Positions 49,341 through 57,443 of a DNA stretch of 64,000 bases are shown here, piece after piece (positions within the stretch are counted from its first letter, which is position 1; every line of letters begins with the position of its first letter). Made by a program: the position numbers and the translations under genes. The DNA comes from CAVTYH01 sp963738835 (GTDB taxonomy: Bacteria; Planctomycetota; Planctomycetia; Pirellulales; JADZDJ01). The notes beneath the pieces were generated by a model. The model saw only the letters and a list, made by a program, of their open reading frames with translations. It was not told the origin of the DNA and did no database searches. Location of the stretch: contig CAVTYH010000005.1 in assembly GCA_963738835.1 (NCBI GenBank), positions 496,001 through 560,000 of the forward strand. Reading direction: 5' to 3'.

Positions 49341-51695
49341 GTGCAGCCATTTAACATCCAATGCACGACGTGCCGCCGCAGCTTACGGGTCGTGAACCCG
49401 GAGGCCATTGGGCAAATTCTATCGTGCCCCAAGTGCAGCAGCATGGTGCTGGTCGAAGCGCCGCCGGGCTGGAGTCTGACAACGACGGTAGCCGCTCCGG
49501 TTTCCGCGGCGTCTGTTGCAAAAGTGGCGGCAAGTTCATCTTCGTCGAGTGTGCCAGCCGATAGTACGGCCGGAAGCTCCTCCAGTGTCATTGGCGGCGC
49601 CGCGAATTCGAAAGCGTCTTCCGCCGCGGCGCTTGAACCGCCGATAAAATCTTCGCCTGCTCCCATTGCAACGCCGGCAGCAGCGCCCACCGTTGTTTCG
49701 ACTCCGGCGGCTCCGCCGCCAGCCGCTGTGCCGCCGGTTTTGTTGGCCACCGCGTCGGAAAAACTATCTCCGTGGAAGCATCCGCCCGAGATTGCATCGG
49801 AAGCAGGAATCGCTCCGACGAAATCCAAATCAAGTGCTCCTGCAGTGCGCCAAGCGACGACCAGCCGTGCGATCGAAGCACCAGAAAAAATTGCCGCCGG
49901 TGTAACAGTTGCTGAATCAAGCTTTGAACCGTCCGCAAAGTCGCTAGCCAACACCATGCCGGCGGCCAGCGAATGGCCGCGCTGGTTTTGGCCGGGCGTC
50001 GCAGCCACGGTGGGCTTGAGCATTTTAATTCTTGCACTGCGGTTGTTTTTGCATCGCGGCGATGTGGCTCCATCGGCCGTCGAACCCCGTGTCGTTGCCG
50101 AATCAACGGTAGACACGGCCGCGCCGCAACCGGCGCCGTTGATTGATGCAAATGATCGCTCCACAGAGAATGCCTCTTCGGAAAAGTCTTCGAATACTCA
50201 GGTTGATGGCGCTGTGATTGTCGCCCACGGAAATCAGACTCCTTTGGAAACTCCATCGGCCGGTCCACCTCCAGCTCCGGTCGTTGTCCAAGAGACATCG
50301 ACAATCGACAAGCCGATTGCCGACGCGACTCCTGTTGCTACTGCACAGTCGGAGAATCAGCCCATCGCGAACGCCGCGCCAGCGGCTGATTCTTCGCCGC
50401 AACCAGCTCCAATCGTTGGCCGAGATGAAAATCCGCCAAAGCCGCCCGAAACTGCAGCGCAAGTGGCAACAACCGGTCCCATGCACTTCGGTCCGCCAGC
50501 TACAACGTCTGATTCCAGTAATCAAAATCCCGCCGCGCCGGCTCCAGATTCTGCAGCAGCCGCCCAAGATGTCGATAAACCACCGCCGCGCACCTTGCGA
50601 CGGGTTCCGCCGCGAGTGGTGAACGTCAATGTTCGCCTAGCCGACTCCATTCCCGTGGTTGAAGCTCGGGAAATGCCGCTGGCCGATTTTCTCTCGCTGG
50701 TTTCCGACCTCAGCACTATTCCGATCAGCATCGATGCCGACGCCGTGGCGGGAATGGGTCAATCGTTCCTCGCACCGGTGCAGTTGAAGCTGCAAAGCAC
50801 AACCGTGGCCGATGTGCTGGAAGCGGCCCTCGAGGGCCTCAAGCTCGGATACCAGGTGCAAGACGGCCAGTTGATTGTCGGCTATCCGTCGCCGCAAAAT
50901 CTGCGTGAAGTCAAATATGCGTTGTACGATTTTGTCGGAACCGACGACCAATTGTTGAACCCGCTCGGCGAGATGGTGCGTCGGCTTGTCGCCCCGCAAT
51001 CGTGGCAACAAAACGGTGGCCCAGGAACGATGAAAGCCAAAGGGGGAGCATTGCTGGTTCAGCAAACCGATCCTGTCCACACGCAACTGCTGATCTTTTT
51101 CGAGAAGCTGCGTGTGGCCCGCGGTCTGCCACTGAGAAGCCACTACGACCCGGGGCGTTTTGTGTTGACGACACGAACCGACAAAGCTCGTCCACTGTTG
51201 CAGCATCCGATCACGGCCAACTTCGGCACACCGCAATCGCTGGCCGCCGTCGTGAAGTGGTTGCATCAAACAACCGGCGCAACCATTCTGATCGACCACG
51301 CCGCTTTGGCCCGCCAGGAAACGTCGATCGAGAGCGAATGTGCGGCCGTTGCCTTGAACCAGCCGCTGGCATCGTTTCTTGACGAGCTGCTCACGCCGAT
51401 CGATCTGGCCTGGCGCGCGATTGACGAGCGCACCCTTGAAATCACCACTCGCGAGGCGGCCGCAACTCAAATGGAATTGGAATTCTACCCAGTGCGCGAT
51501 CAGGTGATCGATGCCGCTGCCGGACAGGCGCTGGTCGTCCAAATCGAATCGAAGATTGGATCGCAAGTTTGGGGCGATAAGCCGGATCAGGCGGCCATTC
51601 TGTTTGATGCTCCGAGCCGAACGCTGATTGTTCGTGCGCCGCAGAAAGTGCAGGCGAAGCTCGCCGGCGATTTGGACCGTGCTCGGAACAAGTAA
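49341..51695 (+). CDS. zinc-ribbon, single-pass membrane protein with secretin/STN-like repeats
   Basis: The GTG at 49341, preceded by AGAGGGG, gives 784 residues. A zinc ribbon (IQCTTCRRSLRVV, LSCPKCSSM) is cytoplasmic. A long Ser/Ala/Pro-rich stretch contains a transmembrane helix (WPGVAATVGLSILILALRLF). The C-terminal 370 residues resemble short secretin N-domains: VEAREMPLADFLSLVSDLST, VQLKLQSTTVADVLEAALEG, then NFGTPQSLAAVVKWLHQTTG and RAIDERTLEITTREAA. There is no secretin pore domain. It probably signals or links across the inner membrane with the preceding pseudokinase. Confidence 0.7.
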   Translation: MQPFNIQCTTCRRSLRVVNPEAIGQILSCPKCSSMVLVEAPPGWSLTTTVAAPVSAASVAKVAASSSSSSVPADSTAGSSSSVIGGAANSKASSAAALEPPIKSSPAPIATPAAAPTVVSTPAAPPPAAVPPVLLATASEKLSPWKHPPEIASEAGIAPTKSKSSAPAVRQATTSRAIEAPEKIAAGVTVAESSFEPSAKSLANTMPAASEWPRWFWPGVAATVGLSILILALRLFLHRGDVAPSAVEPRVVAESTVDTAAPQPAPLIDANDRSTENASSEKSSNTQVDGAVIVAHGNQTPLETPSAGPPPAPVVVQETSTIDKPIADATPVATAQSENQPIANAAPAADSSPQPAPIVGRDENPPKPPETAAQVATTGPMHFGPPATTSDSSNQNPAAPAPDSAAAAQDVDKPPPRTLRRVPPRVVNVNVRLADSIPVVEAREMPLADFLSLVSDLSTIPISIDADAVAGMGQSFLAPVQLKLQSTTVADVLEAALEGLKLGYQVQDGQLIVGYPSPQNLREVKYALYDFVGTDDQLLNPLGEMVRRLVAPQSWQQNGGPGTMKAKGGALLVQQTDPVHTQLLIFFEKLRVARGLPLRSHYDPGRFVLTTRTDKARPLLQHPITANFGTPQSLAAVVKWLHQTTGATILIDHAALARQETSIESECAAVALNQPLASFLDELLTPIDLAWRAIDERTLEITTREAAATQMELEFYPVRDQVIDAAAGQALVVQIESKIGSQVWGDKPDQAAILFDAPSRTLIVRAPQKVQAKLAGDLDRARNK

Positions 51696-51698
51696 AGC

Positions 51699-51974
51699 AT
51701 GAGCAAATTGCAGAAAACATTCAGCTTGCAGGATATTTTCCGCTCGACAGCGTTCTTTGCCGCGGCATTGGGAATCGTCTGTTTCAATAATCGAGTCCAA
51801 GCCGAGCCTGAAGTTCGGCAGGGGTTGTTTTTGATAGCGATTCCAACTGTAGGTGCGTTGCTTGGAGCTGGTATCGGTGTGTTCTTGCATCGCGCCTGGA
51901 CAAGTGCAGTGATTGGCGCACTGGCAAGTGCCGTGATTATCAGCGGATGTGCCGTATTGGCCCGCTATAGGTAA
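51699..51974 (+). CDS. small membrane protein
   Basis: 91 residues starting three bases after the previous stop. Two or three hydrophobic helices: STAFFAAALGIVCF, GLFLIAIPTVGALLGAGIGV, SAVIGALASAVIISGCAVLA. The N-terminus MSKLQKTFSLQDIFRSTAFF is a short cytoplasmic helix. No family recognised. Position suggests it ends the pseudokinase operon. Confidence 0.6.
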   Translation: MSKLQKTFSLQDIFRSTAFFAAALGIVCFNNRVQAEPEVRQGLFLIAIPTVGALLGAGIGVFLHRAWTSAVIGALASAVIISGCAVLARYR

Positions 51975-52126
51975 TTTGGCTTGCGTTTTCCACATCGCCA
52001 TGCCACAATTCAAAATATGAGCCACACCGTTAACTTCTCCTTCGATTTTTGGTTTTACTTTAGCCCGCCAGGTTGCGGGGCCGGAGGAGGTTTGTAACCG
52101 TTCCTCAGTACGCCAAATGGCACTAC

Positions 52127-52170
52127 AAGCCCCGAGACTTGGTGAAAACCGGCTCTCGGGGCTTTTTTCG
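52127..52170 (+). terminator. rho-independent terminator or attenuator upstream of aroF
   Basis: AAGCCCCGAGA (52127-52137) and TCTCGGGGCTT (52154-52164) form an 11-bp stem with a 16-base loop, followed by a T run. It lies 48 bases before the GTG of the DAHP synthase. It can end the preceding operon or, if the promoter lies upstream, attenuate aroF. No leader peptide rich in aromatic residues seen. Confidence 0.75.
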
Positions 52171-52217
52171 TTTTGAAATTCTGAAATCTCACTCACCCTC
52201 TCACAGGAACCACACAC

Positions 52218-53264
52218 GTGATTGTCGTTATGAAAAAAGCGCAGACCCGAAAGACATCGACCACATGGTCAGTCGCATTCATCAACTCGGCCTTAAGCCG
52301 CACATCATCAATGGCACCGAGCGCACCGTGATCGCCGTCGTGGGCGATGATCGCAAAACGTACAAAGAATCGCTCGAAAGCGGTCCCGGCGTGGCGGAAG
52401 TGCTGCCGATTCTGGCCCCGTACAAAATGGCCAGCCGCGAGCTGCGCCGAACCGACCGTCGTGAAAGCCGGCAGCCTCACGGTCGGCGGCGGCACCGTCG
52501 GCGTCATCGCGGGACCGTGCTCGGTCGAAAGCGAAGAGCAAATCCTCACGTCGGCCAAAGCGGTGAAAGCCGCCGGCGCAACCGCCCTGCGCGGTGGAGC
52601 GTTCAAGCCGCGCACTAGCCCGTACAGTTTTCAGGGGATGAAAGAAGATGGTTTGAAACTGCTGGCCATGGCCCGCGATGCCACCGGCCTGGCCATCGTC
52701 ACCGAAGTCGTGGCGACTGAAGATATCGAGCTCGTGGCTGGCTACGCCGACGTGCTGCAGATCGGCGCGCGCAACATGCAGAACTACCGCTTGCTGGAAG
52801 CGGTCGGCAAAACGAATCGGCCAGTGCTTTTGAAACGCGGCCCAAGCGCCACGATCGAAGAATTGCTGCTGGCGGCCGAGTACATTCTCGACGCCGGCAA
52901 TCCCCACGTGATGCTCTGCGAGCGCGGCATCCGCACGTTCGAAAATCACACCCGGTTCACGCTGCCGCTGGCGACCGTGGTGTACTTGCACGGCAAAACG
53001 CATTTGCCGGTCGTGGTCGATCCCAGCCACGGCACGGGCCACACCTGGCTGGTACCGCAAATGTGCGCCGCGAGTGTGGCCGCCGGCGCCGATGGATTGA
53101 TTATCGAAGTCCATCCCGATCCGGAACGAGCCCTTTCCGACGGCGGGCAATCGCTGAACCTGGAACAGTTCGCCGATACGATGCGCACCTGCCGCCGCGT
53201 GGCCGAAGCGCTCGGACGGAAGCTGGGTGCTACGGCGACCGATGAACGGGTGAAGGCACCCTGA
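52218..53264 (+). CDS. aroF: 3-deoxy-7-phosphoheptulonate (DAHP) synthase, two frameshifts
   Basis: GTG at 52218 (MIVVMKK) with AGGA upstream. One A is lost in the run after MIVVMKK; the ACT-like N-terminal domain continues ADPKDIDHMVSRIHQLGLKP and IINGTERTVIAVVGDD. A second shift near 52,450 precedes the catalytic domain: VGVIAGPCSVESEEQI, RGGAFKPRTSPYSFQG, LLKRGPSATIEELL, VVVDPSHGTGHTWLVP. Metal and PEP ligands (Cys, Lys, His, Glu, Asp) are there. About 347 residues of the AroA-I-beta type. First step of the shikimate pathway; aroK lies 14 kb upstream. Confidence 0.92.
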
Positions 53265-53840
53265 GGGTACCCGCCGGGTGAAGGGGTAATGAACCACGTT
53301 TAGCCGCGATCCCGGCGCCGGGAAAGCGGAGCGAGGCCATAGGGTGACATCCTTGCCGTTCGATCGCAGAATTCTTCGAGAAATCCGCCGCATCCATCGC
53401 GCATGTCACCCTCGCACGCAGCGCGGGTTTTCGAAAACTGCTGATTCTCTCGGAGAAAATGCGGTCTGCGCGAGAGCGCGCGAAGAAAAAATAAAAGTGA
53501 GGGGGCGATGTGGGCGATGAAACCTCGTAAAAACCAGTGTTTTTTTGCAAACATTGCTCCCTCACTTTACCCTTGGCGAATCGGCTGGTTTCGGAAATCA
53601 TCATTTCCCTCGGCAAAAGCGGCGTTTTTTGATCACGCGCGCTCGTCGCTGAGAGATGACAATGTCCGGCTGCAACTTGGTTCGTTCGTAGACCACGGCA
53701 TTCATGCTTTCAATTCCACAGCGGACTCGACCAGTCTTGCACTTTGCATCGCCTATTCTTCAGCAAGTAATAATATACTGTACATATGGTTCAATGTCAA
53801 GACTTGATTTGAGCCACGGCAAGAGCCGCAAGGAGCCAAT
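53265..53840. other. 576-base intergenic region
   Basis: No coding frame is convincing. AGGGTGACAT (53341-53350) and ATGTCACCCT (53403-53412) are inverted copies; AAAGTGAGGG near 53490 and CCCTCACTTT near 53563 form a second pair. They could be palindromic elements or sRNA hairpins. An AT-rich stretch around 53,765-53,790 may contain the promoter of the DUF167 gene. Confidence 0.4.
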
Positions 53841-54071
53841 TTGAAAACGATTCAGGTCAAGGTCAAACCCAACGCGCGGGCCAGTTCGCTGGCAGAAGCA
53901 GACGGCGGGGTGTGGATCGCTCAAGTCAAGTCGCCGCCGGTCGACGGCAAAGCCAATGCCGAGCTGGTGGCGCTCATCGCCAGACACTTCGGCTGTCCCA
54001 AGTCCGCCGTCTCAATCAAGCGCGGCGCCTCGGGCCGGATGAAGGTCGTACAGATCGACGGCCTGCGATAA
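53841..54071 (+). CDS. DUF167 (YggU-family) protein
   Basis: 76 residues with the whole family pattern: VKVKPNARASSLAEADGGVW, VKSPPVDGKANAELVALIAR and KSAVSIKRGASGRMKVVQID. These small alpha/beta proteins are conserved in all domains but of unknown role, often linked to YggT-type membrane proteins. It converges with the following gene, separated by 10 bases. Confidence 0.9.
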   Translation: MKTIQVKVKPNARASSLAEADGGVWIAQVKSPPVDGKANAELVALIARHFGCPKSAVSIKRGASGRMKVVQIDGLR

Positions 54072-54081
54072 ACGGCGGTCG

Positions 54082-54702
54082 TTACTGTGGATTTGGCTTG
54101 GAAGCATACAACCGCTCTGCCTCGTCCCGTCTGATGCCGTCTTCGGTCAGCAGTTTTATCTGCTGTTGCGCCAACGCCGGCCAGTCGTCTTCGTGGACGA
54201 ACTCCATGTGGCCGTCAGCGAAACCGACTTCGCGACCCAATGGGGCTAAAAGTCGAGCCAAAAAATGACAATGATCGCCGCCGGGTGTGGGCAGCTTGTC
54301 GAAGAGAATCACGGTCTTTGAAGTGCCCGAGGGCATCGAGGTCGTTAATCCCTGAATGTAAACTCGCCCACACTCGTCTTCCGAAAGATGTTTTCCCTCT
54401 TGCTTCGCCCGAACCAGCGGAGCTTCGTCGTATCCCGGACCCGTCAGAGAGTAGAACCAGATTTCATCGACCAATAGCAGCGCGTCACCGTAGCCGCCGG
54501 GATGCACGGGAAATTTTCCCCCATGTTTGTCGGCGTAATTGAGCAACCCCATTGTTCCTGCCGGCATGCAATGGGCGTGTTGCCAGAAGGATTCGTTAAA
54601 CACCAGCGGATGTGCGTGAATGAAGACCGCACTCGTGGCGACAAGGAAGGCAACCAACGTAATCAAGACAGTTAGTCTCCACCGCCACTTGCGTCGCTTC
54701 AT
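54082..54702 (-). CDS. exported or membrane-anchored hypothetical protein
   Basis: 206 residues. The N-terminal helix LTVLITLVAFLVATSAVFIH follows a basic start. The body has MPAGTMGLLNYADKHGGKFP and, near the end, REVGFADGHMEFVHEDDWP. The FADGH(V/M)EFV motif is typical of the C-terminus of planctomycete type II prepilin-like DUF1559 proteins, here without the pilin N-terminal Glu. Function unknown. Confidence 0.6.
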   Translation of the reverse strand: MKRRKWRWRLTVLITLVAFLVATSAVFIHAHPLVFNESFWQHAHCMPAGTMGLLNYADKHGGKFPVHPGGYGDALLLVDEIWFYSLTGPGYDEAPLVRAKQEGKHLSEDECGRVYIQGLTTSMPSGTSKTVILFDKLPTPGGDHCHFLARLLAPLGREVGFADGHMEFVHEDDWPALAQQQIKLLTEDGIRRDEAERLYASKPNPQ

Positions 54703-54835
54703 ACAGAGACACTCCCGGCCCGATGTTGATTTGAGAGACGCTACGCAGAGAACAACGTCGGATTTATCCCGTTGCCGATTCTACCATCCGCTTCGTGAAA
54801 AGTGCGCCATTCCTAATCGTCAAATTTTGGATCGT

Positions 54836-55267
54836 TCAGCGATTTCCGCTGAAATAGCAACCGGTAGCCATCAGAAAAAACGGCGCATCCCAAACGTAGA
54901 AGCCGCAAAATACATCGTCGGTCAACTCTTTCGGAATCAGCCAGGGAAGGCCGCCAAAGACCACGAATAAGACCGACAAGATCGGGGTCTCTTCATCAAC
55001 CGCTCTGATACAAAGCGGAGCAAAAAGCATCGTGATGTTAAGAATCGGAACCACCAGGAACATCAACATTCGCGGTTCGAACAGAAGAATCATCGGTTCG
55101 GTCGCCAGGTTCACGGCACAGAACGATGCCTGCCAGCCATTCAGCGGCGTGCCCGGCGGTGTGCCGTGCCACTCCAGCGCATTTGTTACCGGCAGAAAAA
55201 AACTGACGAGAAACATCAGCCAGGCCGTGATGACAATCGTTTGAGCTAATCGATGCGAGCAGATCAT
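54836..55267 (-). CDS. four-helix membrane protein
   Basis: 143 residues with hydrophobic stretches TIVITAWLMFLVSFFLPVTN, PRMLMFLVVPILNITMLFAP, ILSVLFVVFGGLPWLI and FFLMATGCYF. The loop NALEWHGTPPGTPLNGWQAS resembles planctomycete integral proteins of unknown role. The 133-base gap to the preceding gene shows nothing. Confidence 0.55.
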   Translation of the reverse strand: MICSHRLAQTIVITAWLMFLVSFFLPVTNALEWHGTPPGTPLNGWQASFCAVNLATEPMILLFEPRMLMFLVVPILNITMLFAPLCIRAVDEETPILSVLFVVFGGLPWLIPKELTDDVFCGFYVWDAPFFLMATGCYFSGNR

Positions 55268-55363
55268 GGCGACTTAACCGCAGTCTGGGGCAGCCGATAA
55301 CCGGCCTGCGGCAAGAATCGGAAGCCGCGATAAAAACGGCTGGAAAATCCACCCAAGCGCAGC

Positions 55364-55404
55364 TTGACAACTCATCCACAATCCGTTACTTTGTGTTGCA
55401 GAGT
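55364..55404 (+). promoter_or_regulatory. promoter and operator of membrane protein-regulator operon
   Basis: TTGACA (55364-55369) lies 17 bases before TACTTT (55387-55392). The inverted repeat ACTTTG-TGTTG-CAGAGT (55388-55404, one mismatch) overlaps the -10 box. Nearly the same palindrome stands in front of ispH at 56506. The winged-helix protein encoded downstream is the likely ligand. Confidence 0.55.
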
Positions 55405-55440
55405 TAATTCTGCCTCTCGTTCTGTCCGCGAGACATCGTC

Positions 55441-56057
55441 ATGGAACTGTCGCAAGCGCTGGCTCAGGTGTCGGAGATTCGCGAGCATTTAGCGCGGACC
55501 GAGGTGTTTCGCGGATATCGCTCGCTGACGGTTGGTTTTTCCGGCGTCGTCGGGCTGACGGCGGCCATCATTCAAGCGGCGTGTTTGCCGCGGGGAACGG
55601 AGAACGTCGGCGGATACTTGACGCTGTGGGGCGTTGCCGCAGCGGTGAATATCGCCGTCGTCAGCATTGAGATGGGTCTGCGAGCGCACGAGCAAGCACC
55701 GCACTGGCGCGGCAGAAAACGCTGTTTGCCATCGAACAATTCTTGCCCTGCATTGCGGCTGGGCTGTTGGTAACGCTGGTCATCGCCACTCGGGCGGTGG
55801 AAGCAAGTTGGATGTTGCCCGGACTGTGGGCCGTGATTTTCAGCTTGGGCGTGTTCGCTTCATGCCGGTTTTTGCCGTGGCCCGTATTTTGCGTCGGACT
55901 GTGGTACCTGGCTTGCGGCGTGCTGGCGCTGTGCTGGGGACAAGGCGAGTCGGCACTGTCGCCGTGGTCGATGGCCATCTCGTTCGGCGGCGGCCAACCT
56001 CTCGCGGCCATCATTTTGCACATCACGCTGGAACGGCCAGCGAATTCACGGGAATAA
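55441..56057 (+). CDS. multi-spanning membrane protein, one frameshift
   Basis: The first frame begins MELSQALAQVSEIREHLART, EVFRGYRSLTVGFSGVVGLT and has helices to about residue 80. A shift near 55,700 (after MGLRA) continues in LFAIEQFLPCIAAGLLVTLV, LPGLWAVIFSLGVFASCRFL and GGQPLAAIILHITLERPANS, ending at 56057. About 205 residues, five or six helices. No known family name. The regulator gene starts five bases later, so both are in one operon. Confidence 0.65.
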
Positions 56058-56062
56058 CCAGC

Positions 56063-56461
56063 ATGGGCGCGAAGAACAAACCCGATTCATCGACCGACGG
56101 CCGATTCGCTTATGACGGCTTGGATCGCGCCATTCACGAAAAGGCACGGCTGGGAATTCTCACGTCGTTGGTGGCGCATCCGGAGGGTTTGTTGTTCGGC
56201 GATTTGAAGGAACTCTGTTCGCTGACCGACGGCAACTTGAACCGGCATTTAGTGGTGCTGGAAGAAGAGGGCCTGGTGAAAGCTAATCGCTCGGCCAAGC
56301 GTGGCCGGCCGCAAACCGTGGTGGCGATGACCGACAAAGGTCGGCGACGTTTTCAACAATATCTGGCCGTGCTCGAACAAGTACTGGCCGACGCGGCGGT
56401 CAGTCGTCAACGGATCGTTGAGAAACATCCCAAACTCTCGCCAAGCTGGTCGGGAGCGTAA
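56063..56461 (+). CDS. winged-helix transcriptional regulator
   Basis: 132 residues. The core EKARLGILTSLVAHPEGLLF, GDLKELCSLTDGNLNRHLVV, LEEEGLVKANRSAKRGRPQT and VVAMTDKGRRRFQQYLAVLE is the ArsR/MarR-like winged helix of the HTH_34 type: a wing with GRPQT and a dimerisation helix. It follows the membrane protein by five bases. The palindromes at 55388 and 56506 flank the operon and are the likely operators. Confidence 0.85.
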   Translation: MGAKNKPDSSTDGRFAYDGLDRAIHEKARLGILTSLVAHPEGLLFGDLKELCSLTDGNLNRHLVVLEEEGLVKANRSAKRGRPQTVVAMTDKGRRRFQQYLAVLEQVLADAAVSRQRIVEKHPKLSPSWSGA

Positions 56462-56505
56462 GCAAAATCGTGTTTCGATGAACTAGGACTTGAGCACGGC
56501 CATTT

Positions 56506-56522
56506 ACTTTGTAATGCAAAGT
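56506..56522 (+). promoter_or_regulatory. operator palindrome in front of ispH
   Basis: ACTTTG (56506-56511), TAATG, CAAAGT (56517-56522): a perfect 6-bp inverted repeat two bases before the ispH ATG. It copies the operator-like sequence at 55388-55404. Bound protein would hinder initiation of ispH. Confidence 0.55.
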
Positions 56523-56524
56523 TA

Positions 56525-57400
56525 ATGATGAGACCGAACGTGAAAGTGATTCTGGCAGATGCCCTGGGGATGTGCTTTGGAGTGCGTGACGCGCTGCGCG
56601 AAATTGCCGGCGTCGATCGTCCGTCGGAAACCACAATCTACGGCGAGCTGGTTCACAACCCGCTGGTGATTCAAAACCTCTCGGACCGCGGCTTTGTCCA
56701 ACTGCACGAGCACGAACGATGCCAAGTTCCGGGGACTCCCAGCGTGCTGATTACCGCGCACGGCATCAGCAATCACCGGCGGCAACAGCTGCAAGCGGCC
56801 GGCAAGCGATTGATCGACACCACTTGTCCGCTCGTGCGGCGAGTGCATGAAGCGGCGCAGGACCTTGCTCGCCGCGGATACCACGTGCTGATACTCGGCA
56901 AACAAGGCCACGTGGAGGTGCAAGGAATTGTCGAAGACTTGTCCGCTTACGACGTGATCGGCAGAGTGGACGAAGTTTGCTCTTTCCCGCACGTGCGGCT
57001 GGGAATCGTCTGCCAAACCACATTGCCGCCGCAACTGGCCGATGAATTGATTGGCTGCATTCGGCAATGCAATCCCGCGGCCGAGATTGTGGTTTGCGAC
57101 ACCATTTGCGAACCGACACGCCGCCGCCAGCAAGCGATTGAATCACTGATCACCCAAGTGCAAGCCATCGTGGTGATCGGCGGCAAGAACTCGAACAACA
57201 CGTTGCAATTGGTCGCCTTCTGCGACCGGCGGGGTATTCCCGCGCTGCATGTGGGCTCGGTGGCCGATCTCGATAGGACCTGGCTGGCGAAGTTCGAAGT
57301 GGTTGGACTGACCGCCGGCACGTCGACGTTGAATGAAACGATTGACGAAGTGCATCAGGCTCTCGCGAATTTTACGTCGTCGTCGAAATCCGACGGATGA
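56525..57400 (+). CDS. ispH: 4-hydroxy-3-methylbut-2-enyl diphosphate reductase
   Basis: 291 residues. The three cluster-binding Cys are in GMCFGVRDAL, DTTCPLVRRVH and DTICEPTRRRQ. Substrate residues: ELVHNPLVIQNL, ITAHGIS, GKQGHVEVQGI, VVIGGKNSNNT and GLTAGTSTLNETI. It makes IPP and DMAPP, the last step of the MEP pathway. The radical SAM gene begins 43 bases downstream. Confidence 0.95.
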   Translation: MMRPNVKVILADALGMCFGVRDALREIAGVDRPSETTIYGELVHNPLVIQNLSDRGFVQLHEHERCQVPGTPSVLITAHGISNHRRQQLQAAGKRLIDTTCPLVRRVHEAAQDLARRGYHVLILGKQGHVEVQGIVEDLSAYDVIGRVDEVCSFPHVRLGIVCQTTLPPQLADELIGCIRQCNPAAEIVVCDTICEPTRRRQQAIESLITQVQAIVVIGGKNSNNTLQLVAFCDRRGIPALHVGSVADLDRTWLAKFEVVGLTAGTSTLNETIDEVHQALANFTSSSKSDG

Positions 57401-57443
57401 ACAAGCTGCGTGCGCCGAATTCACAGCCATCAAGGAGGCGAAC

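Noticed and set aside
49046..50164. 372-codon and further long frames opposite the zinc-ribbon gene
   Set aside because: Low-complexity shadows of an Ala/Pro/Ser-rich coding region.
53230..53616. 128-codon minus-strand frame in the gap after aroF
   Set aside because: It overlaps the aroF end and palindromic repeats, and its composition is not protein-like.
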